Of a stretch of DNA of 33,171 bases, positions 26,824 through 32,646 are shown in pieces; within the stretch, counting starts at the first letter, position 1, and the number at the start of each line of letters is the position of its first letter. The notes beneath the pieces were generated by a model. It saw only the letters and a list, made by a program, of their open reading frames with translations. It ran no database searches and was not told where the DNA came from. Where the stretch lies: NCBI GenBank assembly GCA_034408745.1, contig JAWXCM010000111.1, forward strand, positions 1 through 33,171, in the 5' to 3' direction. This DNA comes from JAWXCM01 sp034408745. GTDB taxonomy: Bacteria; Acidobacteriota; Terriglobia; Bryobacterales; Bryobacteraceae. A program made the position numbers and the translations under genes.

Positions 26824-27966
26824 TCAGTCGCTGTGGCCGAGCGCGATTTCTCGCAGCACGCGGCCTCTGTTCTGCATCAGCCTCGACTTGAGGTCGAGGT
26901 AGCTCTGCGTCCCCGCAAATAAATCCTGAACGACCTGAAGGATCGTCGGAGACCTTCGCAGGAATTGGATCATCCGGGTGGACACTCCGGCGAAAAAAAA
27001 GTTGCCGAGGAACAGCCGTTTGGCGAGCCGCGCGCCTGTTTCCAGATCCGCGCCAAACTCGCTCCACAATACGTCGCGATAGACGGACGCGGCGTTACCG
27101 GAATCGGCGAGAATTGCATCGGCGGCGAGGTCGCCGGAGCGCATCGCGTAGTACAGGCCTTCTCCGGTCACCGGGTCGACCAGCCCAGCCGAATCGCCGA
27201 CCGCCAGCCAGCCCTCGCCAGCCACCCGATTCGGGCGCCATGACGGCTGATCGAGCGAGGGAATCATGTGCCCATAGTACGTCGCCCCGCGCGACGAAAT
27301 GCCCTTGTCAGCCAGATAGCGGTCGAGCAGCGCGCGCATCTCGGTAGCCGGTTTCCCCTTGCCCGCGATGCCTGCCGACAAGTGCCCCTGCCGCGGAAAA
27401 ATCCAGATGTAGCCCTCGAATCCGGGGAAAAAGTGAAGGTCGACGTGGTCCTGCTCAGCCGGGATAAAGTAGCCCAGCGCGGTCAGGGTATCGGCCTGCG
27501 TCCACTGGGTACCGACGTCGCGAAGCCCGTTGCGCCCGCCTGTCGCGACGATGCAGTGTTCGGCGTCAATCGAGCCCGTTTTCGTCCGCACTCTCCAGCC
27601 CGCGCCACGCCGTTCCAGACCCGTCACGCGGGCCTTCTCAATGGCCGCACCGGCAGCCTCGGCCCGGCGCAGCAGCATGTTGTTCAGGTCGAAACGAGAG
27701 TAGATCAGCAGCGGCTCAGTCAGGTCGAGCGTGGCCGATGCTTTGGGGCCACAGGTAAGATACGTGCGCCGAACGGACTTGCGCGGCGTGGCGTTGTCCA
27801 TAAGGAACGGATACTGTGACCACGCCTTCCACGTCAGGCCACCGCCGCAGGGCTTTTCCCATGCCAGCTTCTCATCGAGCAGCATGGTCGAGATCCCGGC
27901 CGAGGCAAGGCGCGCAGCCGCGAACGCTCCCGCGGGACCACCACCTAAAACGGCAACGCGCTTCAT
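26824..27966 (-). CDS. Geranylgeranyl reductase-family FAD oxidoreductase (copy B)
   Basis: 380 residues. VAVLGGGPAGAFAAARLA binds the FAD ADP moiety, KPCGGGLTWKAW is the family motif, VATGGRNG lies mid-protein, and VGDSAGLVDPVTGEGLYYAM contacts FAD near residue 270. The C-terminal helices (FFFAGVSTRMIQFLRRSP) look membrane-peripheral, as in copy A, consistent with a lipid-like substrate. Sequence identity to copy A is modest, so the pair is old. It starts 19 bases after the lipoprotein gene and is probably the fifth gene of the arg-led transcript. A substrate cannot be assigned. Confidence 0.85.
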   Translation of the reverse strand: MKRVAVLGGGPAGAFAAARLASAGISTMLLDEKLAWEKPCGGGLTWKAWSQYPFLMDNATPRKSVRRTYLTCGPKASATLDLTEPLLIYSRFDLNNMLLRRAEAAGAAIEKARVTGLERRGAGWRVRTKTGSIDAEHCIVATGGRNGLRDVGTQWTQADTLTALGYFIPAEQDHVDLHFFPGFEGYIWIFPRQGHLSAGIAGKGKPATEMRALLDRYLADKGISSRGATYYGHMIPSLDQPSWRPNRVAGEGWLAVGDSAGLVDPVTGEGLYYAMRSGDLAADAILADSGNAASVYRDVLWSEFGADLETGARLAKRLFLGNFFFAGVSTRMIQFLRRSPTILQVVQDLFAGTQSYLDLKSRLMQNRGRVLREIALGHSD

Positions 27967-27985
27967 GCGGATCGACGCACAGCGC

Positions 27986-28459
27986 TTATTTCTTCGACGT
28001 CGGTGGCGTGTTCACCGGAGGATGGCCCGGGGGCAGATCGCCACCGCCCGCTGCCGGTGCTTTGGGTGCATCGCCGAGAGCGCCCTTGGGTTCGGGGGTA
28101 CCGGAGGCAGGCGGCGGATCGGTCGGAGGTGCGGCGCCCATGGCCCCACCACCGCCATGCCCGGCGGCCTTGCCCTTAACTTCCCACTTGTCGCCCTTGC
28201 GCACCAGCGTGTAGCTCATGGACATGCCCTGTTCAGGCGCAGACTTAGGCTTAATCGACACGGCAGCCGTTGCCTCATCCCCCTGAAACTTGATGTCAGT
28301 AACGTCGATGGTGAGCGAATTGACGTCGAGAGCGGCGTTCTTCGACAGGTGTTGCAAAACACCATCGCGAACGGCTTCTTTGTTTTCGCCAGCCTTCTTG
28401 CATCCGTTGGTTGCAAGAAGGAGTGTCGCGAAAAGAAGGCACAGCAGGGAGCGGGTCAC
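27986..28459 (-). CDS. Putative lipoprotein, Pro/Gly-rich tail
   Basis: 157 residues with no recognised homologue. A signal peptide ends at ATNGC (Cys20), a plausible though imperfect lipobox. Residues about 25-95 form a small folded module (VRDGVLQHLSKNAALDVNSL, IKFQGDEATAAVSI, YTLVRKGDKWEVKG), which resembles an NTF2-like or DUF4878-type domain in pattern. The remaining 60 residues are Pro/Gly/Ala-rich and probably disordered. It sits between the short argA-like gene (18 bases) and the reductase genes (19 bases), in the same direction, but a functional link to arginine synthesis is not evident. Confidence 0.6.
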   Translation of the reverse strand: MTRSLLCLLFATLLLATNGCKKAGENKEAVRDGVLQHLSKNAALDVNSLTIDVTDIKFQGDEATAAVSIKPKSAPEQGMSMSYTLVRKGDKWEVKGKAAGHGGGGAMGAAPPTDPPPASGTPEPKGALGDAPKAPAAGGGDLPPGHPPVNTPPTSKK

Positions 28460-28477
28460 GCTTCGATTATATCGACG

Positions 28478-29092
28478 CTAGCCGCGCAGTACGGGTAAGT
28501 GGATCAGACCCGGCATCAGGTGCACCGGCTGGTGGTCCATAGACGGCTGCTCCACCAGGTATTTCACCACCGCGATTTCGTCGCAGCAGGCGAACTTGGG
28601 GCAACGCAGGCAGTCCTTCCACGCTTTCAGCGGCAGTTCCCCGCGCTCTACCTCAATGAAGCCCAGTTTGCCGAAAAAGCCAGGAACGTAGGTGAACGCG
28701 AAGATCGTATGAAGGCCGCAATCACGGGCCTCTTTGTCGAGCGCCACGACAATGGCCCGGCCAACGCCGCGACTCTTGGCCGTGGGCTCGACTGCGAGCG
28801 ACCGCACCTCGCCCGAGGTCGGCGTATAAAAATGCAGCGCGCCACAACCCACCAGCTGGTCGCCCTCAAACGCGAGCATGAAGTCGCGGATATTCTCCGA
28901 CATTTCAAACTCGGTGCGCGGCAGCATGATGCCCTTCGCGGCATAGCCGTTGATGAGCCGCAACAGCGGATGGATGTCGAGCATGGAGGCCTTCCGAATC
29001 GTCAGCGCCGGCTGTTCGAACAGCACGCGGCTGGACAGATCCATATTGAACGGGCTTTCCGCGGGCATTTCCAGAGTTAGGACGTTACGCAT
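28478..29092 (-). CDS. GNAT acetyltransferase, probable short N-acetylglutamate synthase (ArgA-like)
   Basis: 204 residues. A GNAT fold is visible: TIRKASMLDIHPLLRLING, QLVGCGALHFYTPTSGEVRSLAV, then the acetyl-CoA loop SRGVGRAIV and VPGFFGKLGF. The pattern (CGALH, E-x-R-S-L-A-V) and its place directly after argB match the short N-acetylglutamate synthases, which acetylate glutamate with acetyl-CoA as the first step of arginine synthesis. A Cys-rich motif follows (CLRCPKFACCDE), possibly a metal site. It overlaps the argB end by eight bases, so it is translated in step with it. An unrelated GNAT specificity is possible. Confidence 0.75.
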   Translation of the reverse strand: MRNVLTLEMPAESPFNMDLSSRVLFEQPALTIRKASMLDIHPLLRLINGYAAKGIMLPRTEFEMSENIRDFMLAFEGDQLVGCGALHFYTPTSGEVRSLAVEPTAKSRGVGRAIVVALDKEARDCGLHTIFAFTYVPGFFGKLGFIEVERGELPLKAWKDCLRCPKFACCDEIAVVKYLVEQPSMDHQPVHLMPGLIHLPVLRG

Positions 29093-29873
29093 GACTGGCC
29101 TCCTGCGACACTAACCGGGTGCCGATGATTTCGCCCGCCAGAATGCGGGCTGCCGCGCGCTCCATCGCGCCCGGCGCAATCACAACCTGCCCAATGCCGC
29201 CCTTCAGCGCGTCGGTAGCCGCGTTCAGCTTGGCCTGCATGCCGCCCGTCGCGACACCTGTCTCTATAAGATGAATACAATCGGTCGGACGAAGCGACGG
29301 AATGACCTCCCCGTCCGCACCTTTTACCCCAGGCACGTCAGTGAGAAAGATCAGCCGGTCGGCCTGAAAACTGACCGCGCACGCCACTGCCATCAGGTCG
29401 GCATTCACGTTGAACACCTGCGCCCCCGCGCCTCCGGCAACACAGGCGATCACCGGCACAAACCCGTCACGCGTGAGCGTGTTCAGCACGGCAGGATTCG
29501 ACCGCACCACGCGCCCCACCGCACCCAGAGCCGGGTCGAGCTGCTCCGCCACCGCGAGCTCCGCGTCGATCCCGCTGAGCCCCACTGCCATGGCTCCGGC
29601 CTCTACCAGCGACGCCACCAGTTCATGGTTCACGCTGCCGGCAAACACCTTCAACACCGCATCCACCACATCGGGAGTGGTTACGCGCAACCCGTTCACA
29701 AACTTGCTCTCGACGCCGCGCTCGGCCAGGAAGCGCGTCATCTGCTTCCCTCCCCCGTGCACCACAACCAGAGCGTGGCCGTCGCGGCGAAGCTGCGCGA
29801 GTTCGGCAGCCAGCCGGCGGCGAGAGTCCGCGTCGTCCAGCAGCGTGCCTCCCAGCTTGATCAGCAGCTTCAC
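29085..29873 (-). CDS. argB: Acetylglutamate kinase
   Basis: 262 residues; phosphorylates N-acetylglutamate in the second step of arginine synthesis, in the cytoplasm. Amino-acid-kinase motifs are present: IKLGGTLLDD at the N-terminus, VVVHGGGKQ, VNHELVASLV, FNVNADLMAVA and FLTDVPGVKG, ending in GVATGGMQAKLNAA. It begins directly at the first beta strand without the extra N-terminal helix found in arginine-inhibited enzymes, which suggests the arginine-insensitive type. The start overlaps the argC end by four bases and its end overlaps the argA-like gene by eight, so the three are tightly coupled. Confidence 0.95.
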   Translation of the reverse strand: MKLLIKLGGTLLDDADSRRRLAAELAQLRRDGHALVVVHGGGKQMTRFLAERGVESKFVNGLRVTTPDVVDAVLKVFAGSVNHELVASLVEAGAMAVGLSGIDAELAVAEQLDPALGAVGRVVRSNPAVLNTLTRDGFVPVIACVAGGAGAQVFNVNADLMAVACAVSFQADRLIFLTDVPGVKGADGEVIPSLRPTDCIHLIETGVATGGMQAKLNAATDALKGGIGQVVIAPGAMERAAARILAGEIIGTRLVSQEASHA

Positions 29874-30880
29874 AGCAGGCCCTCGGTCTCAGGCCAGCTA
29901 AACACCAGATTCAGGTTCTGTACAGCCTGCCCCGCCGCGCCTTTCACAAGGTTGTCGATGCAACTGACCACCACGCCACGCCGCGTCGCGGGATCGTACT
30001 TCACGCCGATGTCGCAGAAATTGGTGTGCTGAACGGCGTGCAGATCGGGAATCACGCCCGGATCGTACAGTCGCACGAACGGCTCGTTTGAATAGGCCTG
30101 CTCGTAGATCTCGACAATGCGCGCAGCGGTGAGACCGCCGTCGGCGCCCCGGAAGTGAATCGTTTCGAGAATGCCGCGGTCGATCGGGATCAGTTGCGCA
30201 GCGAAACTGAATTCCGATTCTTCGAGTCCCGAGTTCATCAGAACTTCCGGCACGTGCCGGTGGTCGAGCAGCGAGTAAGCCGAGAAGTTCTCAATGACCT
30301 CGCAGAACGCGGTCTTTAGTGACGGCTTACGCCCCGCCCCGCTGACGCCCGATTTGGCGTCGCAGACGATTCCGGCCGCGCGGTCGACGACGCCGGCCTT
30401 CACAAGGGGCGCGATGGCGAGGTTGGCGGCCGTAGGGTAGCAGCCTGGGTTCGAGACTAGTTTGGCTCCACGGATGAGGTCGCGGTAAAACTCCGGGAGC
30501 CCGTACACCGCCAGGCTGTGCAGCGCGGCGGCGGTGTGCTCTTCCCGGTACCAGCGCTTGTAGGTCTCAGCAGTGCGGAGCCGAAACGCGCCGCTGAGGT
30601 CGATGACTACGGCCCCAGCTTCCAGCAGCGAGGGCGTAAGGTCCATCGACACCTCGGGCGGGGTGGCAAGGAAAACCGCTTTTATGCCGTTGGAGTGAAC
30701 CGCATCAGCCGTGCAGCCGATTGTTTTCAGAGCTTTGGAGCGTCGGGGGGCCGGGTGCGCGGACGAGTCGCTGCGATGCTCCATCAGCACCGGTTCCGTA
30801 TAGGAATGTCGGTTCAGAATGCGCACCAGTTCGGCTCCGCTGTACCCGCGAAATCCCACAATACCGACAGACATGGTCAT
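29870..30880 (-). CDS. argC: N-acetyl-gamma-glutamyl-phosphate reductase
   Basis: 336 residues from ATG 30880. It reduces N-acetylglutamyl phosphate with NADPH to the semialdehyde. Signs are SVGIVGFRGYSGAELVRIL (Rossmann start), AVFLATPPEVSM, VIDLSGAFRL, and the catalytic cysteine in SNPGCYPTAANLA, followed by DAKSGVSGAGR. The frame is open to 30916, giving an alternative ATG with AAAGGG just upstream, but those 12 extra residues would lie within an inverted repeat and are not family-like; ATG 30874 is equally possible. It is the first gene of an operon with argB and the argA-like gene. Immediately upstream are an ArgR-like inverted repeat and the end of an IS-like element. Confidence 0.95.
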   Translation of the reverse strand: MTMSVGIVGFRGYSGAELVRILNRHSYTEPVLMEHRSDSSAHPAPRRSKALKTIGCTADAVHSNGIKAVFLATPPEVSMDLTPSLLEAGAVVIDLSGAFRLRTAETYKRWYREEHTAAALHSLAVYGLPEFYRDLIRGAKLVSNPGCYPTAANLAIAPLVKAGVVDRAAGIVCDAKSGVSGAGRKPSLKTAFCEVIENFSAYSLLDHRHVPEVLMNSGLEESEFSFAAQLIPIDRGILETIHFRGADGGLTAARIVEIYEQAYSNEPFVRLYDPGVIPDLHAVQHTNFCDIGVKYDPATRRGVVVSCIDNLVKGAAGQAVQNLNLVFSWPETEGLL

Positions 30881-30918
30881 GGTATATTTATTCAGCCCTG
30901 TGAATAAATATACCATGA
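30877..30918 (-). promoter_or_regulatory. Perfect 18-bp inverted repeat, candidate ArgR-type operator of argC
   Basis: TCATGGTATATTTATTCA (30877-30894) and its exact reverse complement (30901-30918) flank a six-base spacer GCCCTG. The TGAATAAATAT arms resemble one half of an ARG box (TGAAT-4-ATTCA), with the other half degenerate. It overlaps the start region of argC. In RNA the same sequence can form a long hairpin that would hide the start codon, so translational control is an alternative. Confidence 0.5.
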
Positions 30919-30930
30919 ACCCTTTCAGTT

Positions 30931-30950
30931 GTGTCCTGGGTTGTGTTGGT
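30931..30950 (+). repeat. Left terminal inverted repeat
   Basis: GTGTCCTGGGTTGTGTTGGT. It matches the reverse complement of 32532-32552 in two blocks (GTGTCCT and GGTTGTGTTGGT), separated by one base here and two bases in the right copy. Confidence 0.65.
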
Positions 30951-30952
30951 TA

Positions 30953-30958
30953 ACTATA
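30953..30958 (-). promoter_or_regulatory. Outward -10-like box at element end facing argC
   Basis: TATAGT on the minus strand just inside the left repeat; transcription would start near 30946 and run into argC. No good -35 is visible at 16-18 bases, so it is weak evidence only. Confidence 0.3.
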
Positions 30959-30966
30959 CACGGGAG

Positions 30967-31392
30967 CTAAGGCGTTGATTCTGATGAGAGGGCTGCCAAT
31001 GCATATTCAATGTGGTAGGCAGACAGCACGTCCGACTCATGTACCGTCTTGCGCACCGATTCTACGAATTGCGGTAGCGTGCCGCGATACATAATCACCC
31101 CACTCCGTTCCTTGTCCCGAAATGAGCCTAGCGGCTCAATTTGAAGTTCCCGCCAGCATTGAATGTAAGAGACCGGAGAGTCGAGGCAATCAAGCGTGCC
31201 CTTTAGGATAGGAACCATTTCTCGTCTTGTGGGCTCGACGCTGGCCCATTTGGTCTGGGATGAGATCGTGAAGAATGCGACGCAGTCTTGGTTGCAGGTT
31301 GGTTCGCGGAAGGTCCCCAGCAAGAAAACATATTTGTCAGAGCCGGGGAACAGGTCACGCCAGAATGCGACAACTCCCGCCTCGATTCTCAT
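30967..31392 (-). CDS. Unrecognised protein, candidate toxin paired with Panacea antitoxin
   Basis: 141 residues, soluble, no signal peptide or membrane segment, and no family recognised. It contains several beta-strand-like stretches (YVFLLGTFRE, DCVAFFTISS, SGVIMYRGTLP) and a helical C-terminus (FVESVRKTVHESDVLSAYHI). A small beta-rich barrel of the MazF/PemK size class is conceivable but not demonstrated. It begins nine bases after the Panacea-domain gene and is the downstream partner in a two-gene unit. In Panacea systems the partner of the antitoxin is usually a small toxin with variable fold, hence the proposal. The region upstream of its ATG is pyrimidine-rich (no Shine-Dalgarno), so translation may depend on the upstream gene. 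No activity is proven. Confidence 0.55.
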   Translation of the reverse strand: MRIEAGVVAFWRDLFPGSDKYVFLLGTFREPTCNQDCVAFFTISSQTKWASVEPTRREMVPILKGTLDCLDSPVSYIQCWRELQIEPLGSFRDKERSGVIMYRGTLPQFVESVRKTVHESDVLSAYHIEYALAALSSESTP

Positions 31393-31401
31393 GAGGAAGG
31401 A

Positions 31402-31932
31402 TTAGCTTTCAGTAGCTAAGAGGGCTTCTTTTATTGCCTGTGCTTCTGGGTGGCCTTCGAAGAACAATTCGAAGGCGACGCGTTTCATCTCAGTTGTCTG
31501 CTTCCAAGAAGGCTCACGATGAGATAAGCGCTCTAACTGGGACGGCGTAAGGTCACCAAGATCGCTGATAACAGCATCCAGCACACGTATATCTGATTTG
31601 GAGAAGACCTTCATGTCCGGCGCAGATTGGAGCAAAAAAGTACGTTTGTCATTCTCGTCGAGGTGGCCATAGCGTCGAAGTGCCTCGATAGCCTTCTCTG
31701 ACACCCAAGACGGACGCTGGTTGAGCATGTCGAGCCCGCGCCTTGGAATGTGTCCCTGCGGCAGCGCGTGGTACTCGTCGCCAGTAATGGTTCGCCCATA
31801 CACAAGCAAGTGTTGTTTATCTGCAAAGTACAGAAGCTTGCTGATTTTTTTCTTCGTCAAGTGCGGAATTTTAGATGCGATATAAGCGATTGCGCTTGCC
31901 ATCTTCTCCGCCCTGAACTCCATCCTGATCAT
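31402..31932 (-). CDS. Panacea-domain (DUF4065) protein, putative antitoxin
   Basis: 176 residues. The N-terminal two-thirds fits the Panacea/GepA/SocA-like domain: AEKMASAIAYIASKI, then KKKISKLLYFADKQHLLVYGR, then TGDEYHALPQGHIPRRGLDML. This domain defines the antitoxins of a broad group of toxin-antitoxin pairs, neutralising the partner by direct contact. ATG 31932 is supported by GAGAGG a few bases upstream. A good promoter lies 50 bases before it. The C-terminus (REPSWKQTTEMKRVAFELFFEGHPEAQ, bases 31430-31510) is less conserved and may hold toxin specificity. It is followed by the candidate toxin gene and preceded by a transposase remnant, both on the same strand. Confidence 0.8.
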   Translation of the reverse strand: MIRMEFRAEKMASAIAYIASKIPHLTKKKISKLLYFADKQHLLVYGRTITGDEYHALPQGHIPRRGLDMLNQRPSWVSEKAIEALRRYGHLDENDKRTFLLQSAPDMKVFSKSDIRVLDAVISDLGDLTPSQLERLSHREPSWKQTTEMKRVAFELFFEGHPEAQAIKEALLATES

Positions 31933-31959
31933 GTGTCCTCTCTGAACCTTTAGATAGAT

Positions 31960-31988
31960 GATATACCGAGAGGCACGGTTACTTTCAA
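31960..31988 (-). promoter_or_regulatory. Promoter of the Panacea gene pair
   Basis: On the minus strand TTGAAA (31988-31983) and TATATC (31965-31960) are separated by 17 bases. Transcription would start near 31952, about 20 bases before the Panacea-protein ATG. The -35 box sits at the very end of the transposase remnant. Confidence 0.5.
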
Positions 31989-31989
31989 C

Positions 31990-32285
31990 TTACGACAGCA
32001 ACTCCCGCAGCGTCCACACCCGATCCGTGACGCCGGCTGCCACTGCCGGCGTCATCTTGTGCGATGTGCAGATGAGGTCGAAATCTGGGTCGCCGTAGAC
32101 ACCGGTTTTCGTGGCTTCAGCGATGCGGGGCGGGCTATAGCGGCGCTGTTCTTCTACTGTCGGGTGGTAAATCTTCACCAACTTTCCGTAGTCCACCCGA
32201 TCCCACAGGTGAGTGCCGATAGCGTAGTTGTACGGCTGGAAGCCATCGGTCGTGATGCGATTACGGGAAACTGCAAGGGGTTGCT
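31990..32285 (-). pseudogene. IS1-like DDE transposase remnant
   Basis: Minus-strand reading gives ITTDGFQPYNYAIGTHLWDR, continuing VDYGKLVKIYHP, RRYSP, YGDPDFDLICTSH and then MTPAVAAGVTDRVWTLRELLS at the stop. These are conserved blocks of the IS1-like transposases (TDG with a catalytic Asp; VKIYG..EE.RYSP; G.PD...ISTS; TPA.AAG.TD..W). The section between CTSH and MTPA, about 50 residues with the catalytic glutamate and RQNLTMR segment, is deleted in frame (near 32055), so the enzyme cannot work. Upstream of TDG the frame meets a stop near 32303 and homology is lost. Residual coding from ATG 32196 would give 68 residues of no function. Confidence 0.75.
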
Positions 32286-32531
32286 GTTTGTGGAGACTTT
32301 ACCGGGCGGTCGAAACCAGCGGCGCAAGGGCGAGAACCACTTGGTCGAGTGTCTGGTAGGCATCTCCCTGCTCTGCGTGATCGGCGGCGCTATCGAGGTT
32401 CTTCGCTGCGCTGTAGTCCCATCGCTGGGGTTTGTCGAAGCCGTGTGGCGTAAGATCTCAGCGTCGTTGCGAGCCGTGGCAAGTCTTCAGCGTTGGGCGG
32501 GTTATCCGTTGCTCAATAGTATAACGCTGAC
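32286..32531. other. Decayed 5' part of the IS-like element
   Basis: No intact gene. Minus-strand frames show short open stretches (for example GDAYQTLDQVVLALAPLV ending at a stop near 32303) but no transposase motif. The plus-strand open frame across 32059-32547 is judged a shadow. It probably represents eroded transposase 5' sequence or unrelated inserted DNA. Confidence 0.4.
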
Positions 32532-32552
32532 ACCAACACAACCGTAGGACAC
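32532..32552 (-). repeat. Right terminal inverted repeat
   Basis: The reverse complement reads GTGTCCT, AC, GGTTGTGTTGGT. It pairs with the left copy at 30931-30950, and is preceded on its outer side by GGTA, giving GGTAGTGTCC as a plausible element end at 32556. Confidence 0.65.
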
Positions 32553-32589
32553 TACCCCCTCCCGGGTGATACCTGGCAACAGCTTGCGC

Positions 32590-32623
32590 AAAAAAAGAGG
32601 GTCAGTGGAGACACTCCTGACCC
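32590..32623 (-). terminator. Rho-independent terminator of the right-edge gene
   Basis: Read on the minus strand, GGGTCA-GGAG pairs with CTCC-(AC)-TGACCC around a three-base loop (32599-32623), followed by TC and seven T (32596-32590). It lies 23 bases after the stop of the minus-strand gene. Confidence 0.85.
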
Positions 32624-32646
32624 GTGGGGGCCCTGCACATTTGCGG

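Larger units (their letters stand above)
30927..32556. mobile_element. IS1-like element remnant carrying a Panacea toxin-antitoxin-like pair
   Basis: A segment of about 1.63 kb with imperfect terminal inverted repeats at both ends, a decayed IS1-like transposase reading leftward from the right part, and two passenger genes between the transposase end and the left repeat. The right end GGTAGTGTCC is better preserved than the left end (AGTTGTGTCC). No target-site duplication was recognised in the flanks. By eye the passenger genes look less GC-rich than their neighbours. The boundaries are inferred from the repeats, and the element may be nonautonomous today. Confidence 0.6.

Noticed and set aside
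23448..27966. Possible FixABCX nitrogen-fixation electron system
   Set aside because: The two flavoproteins carry the PCGGG motif of geranylgeranyl reductases rather than FixC features, lie on the opposite strand, and no FixX ferredoxin is present.
30918..30926. Target-site duplication flanking the IS-like element
   Set aside because: Flanks share only CCCT (30920-30923 and 32557-32560 region); too short and not aligned at the inferred ends to be claimed.
32059..32547. 162-codon plus-strand frame across the transposase remnant
   Set aside because: Antisense to conserved transposase blocks; no recognised family and it runs into the terminal inverted repeat.
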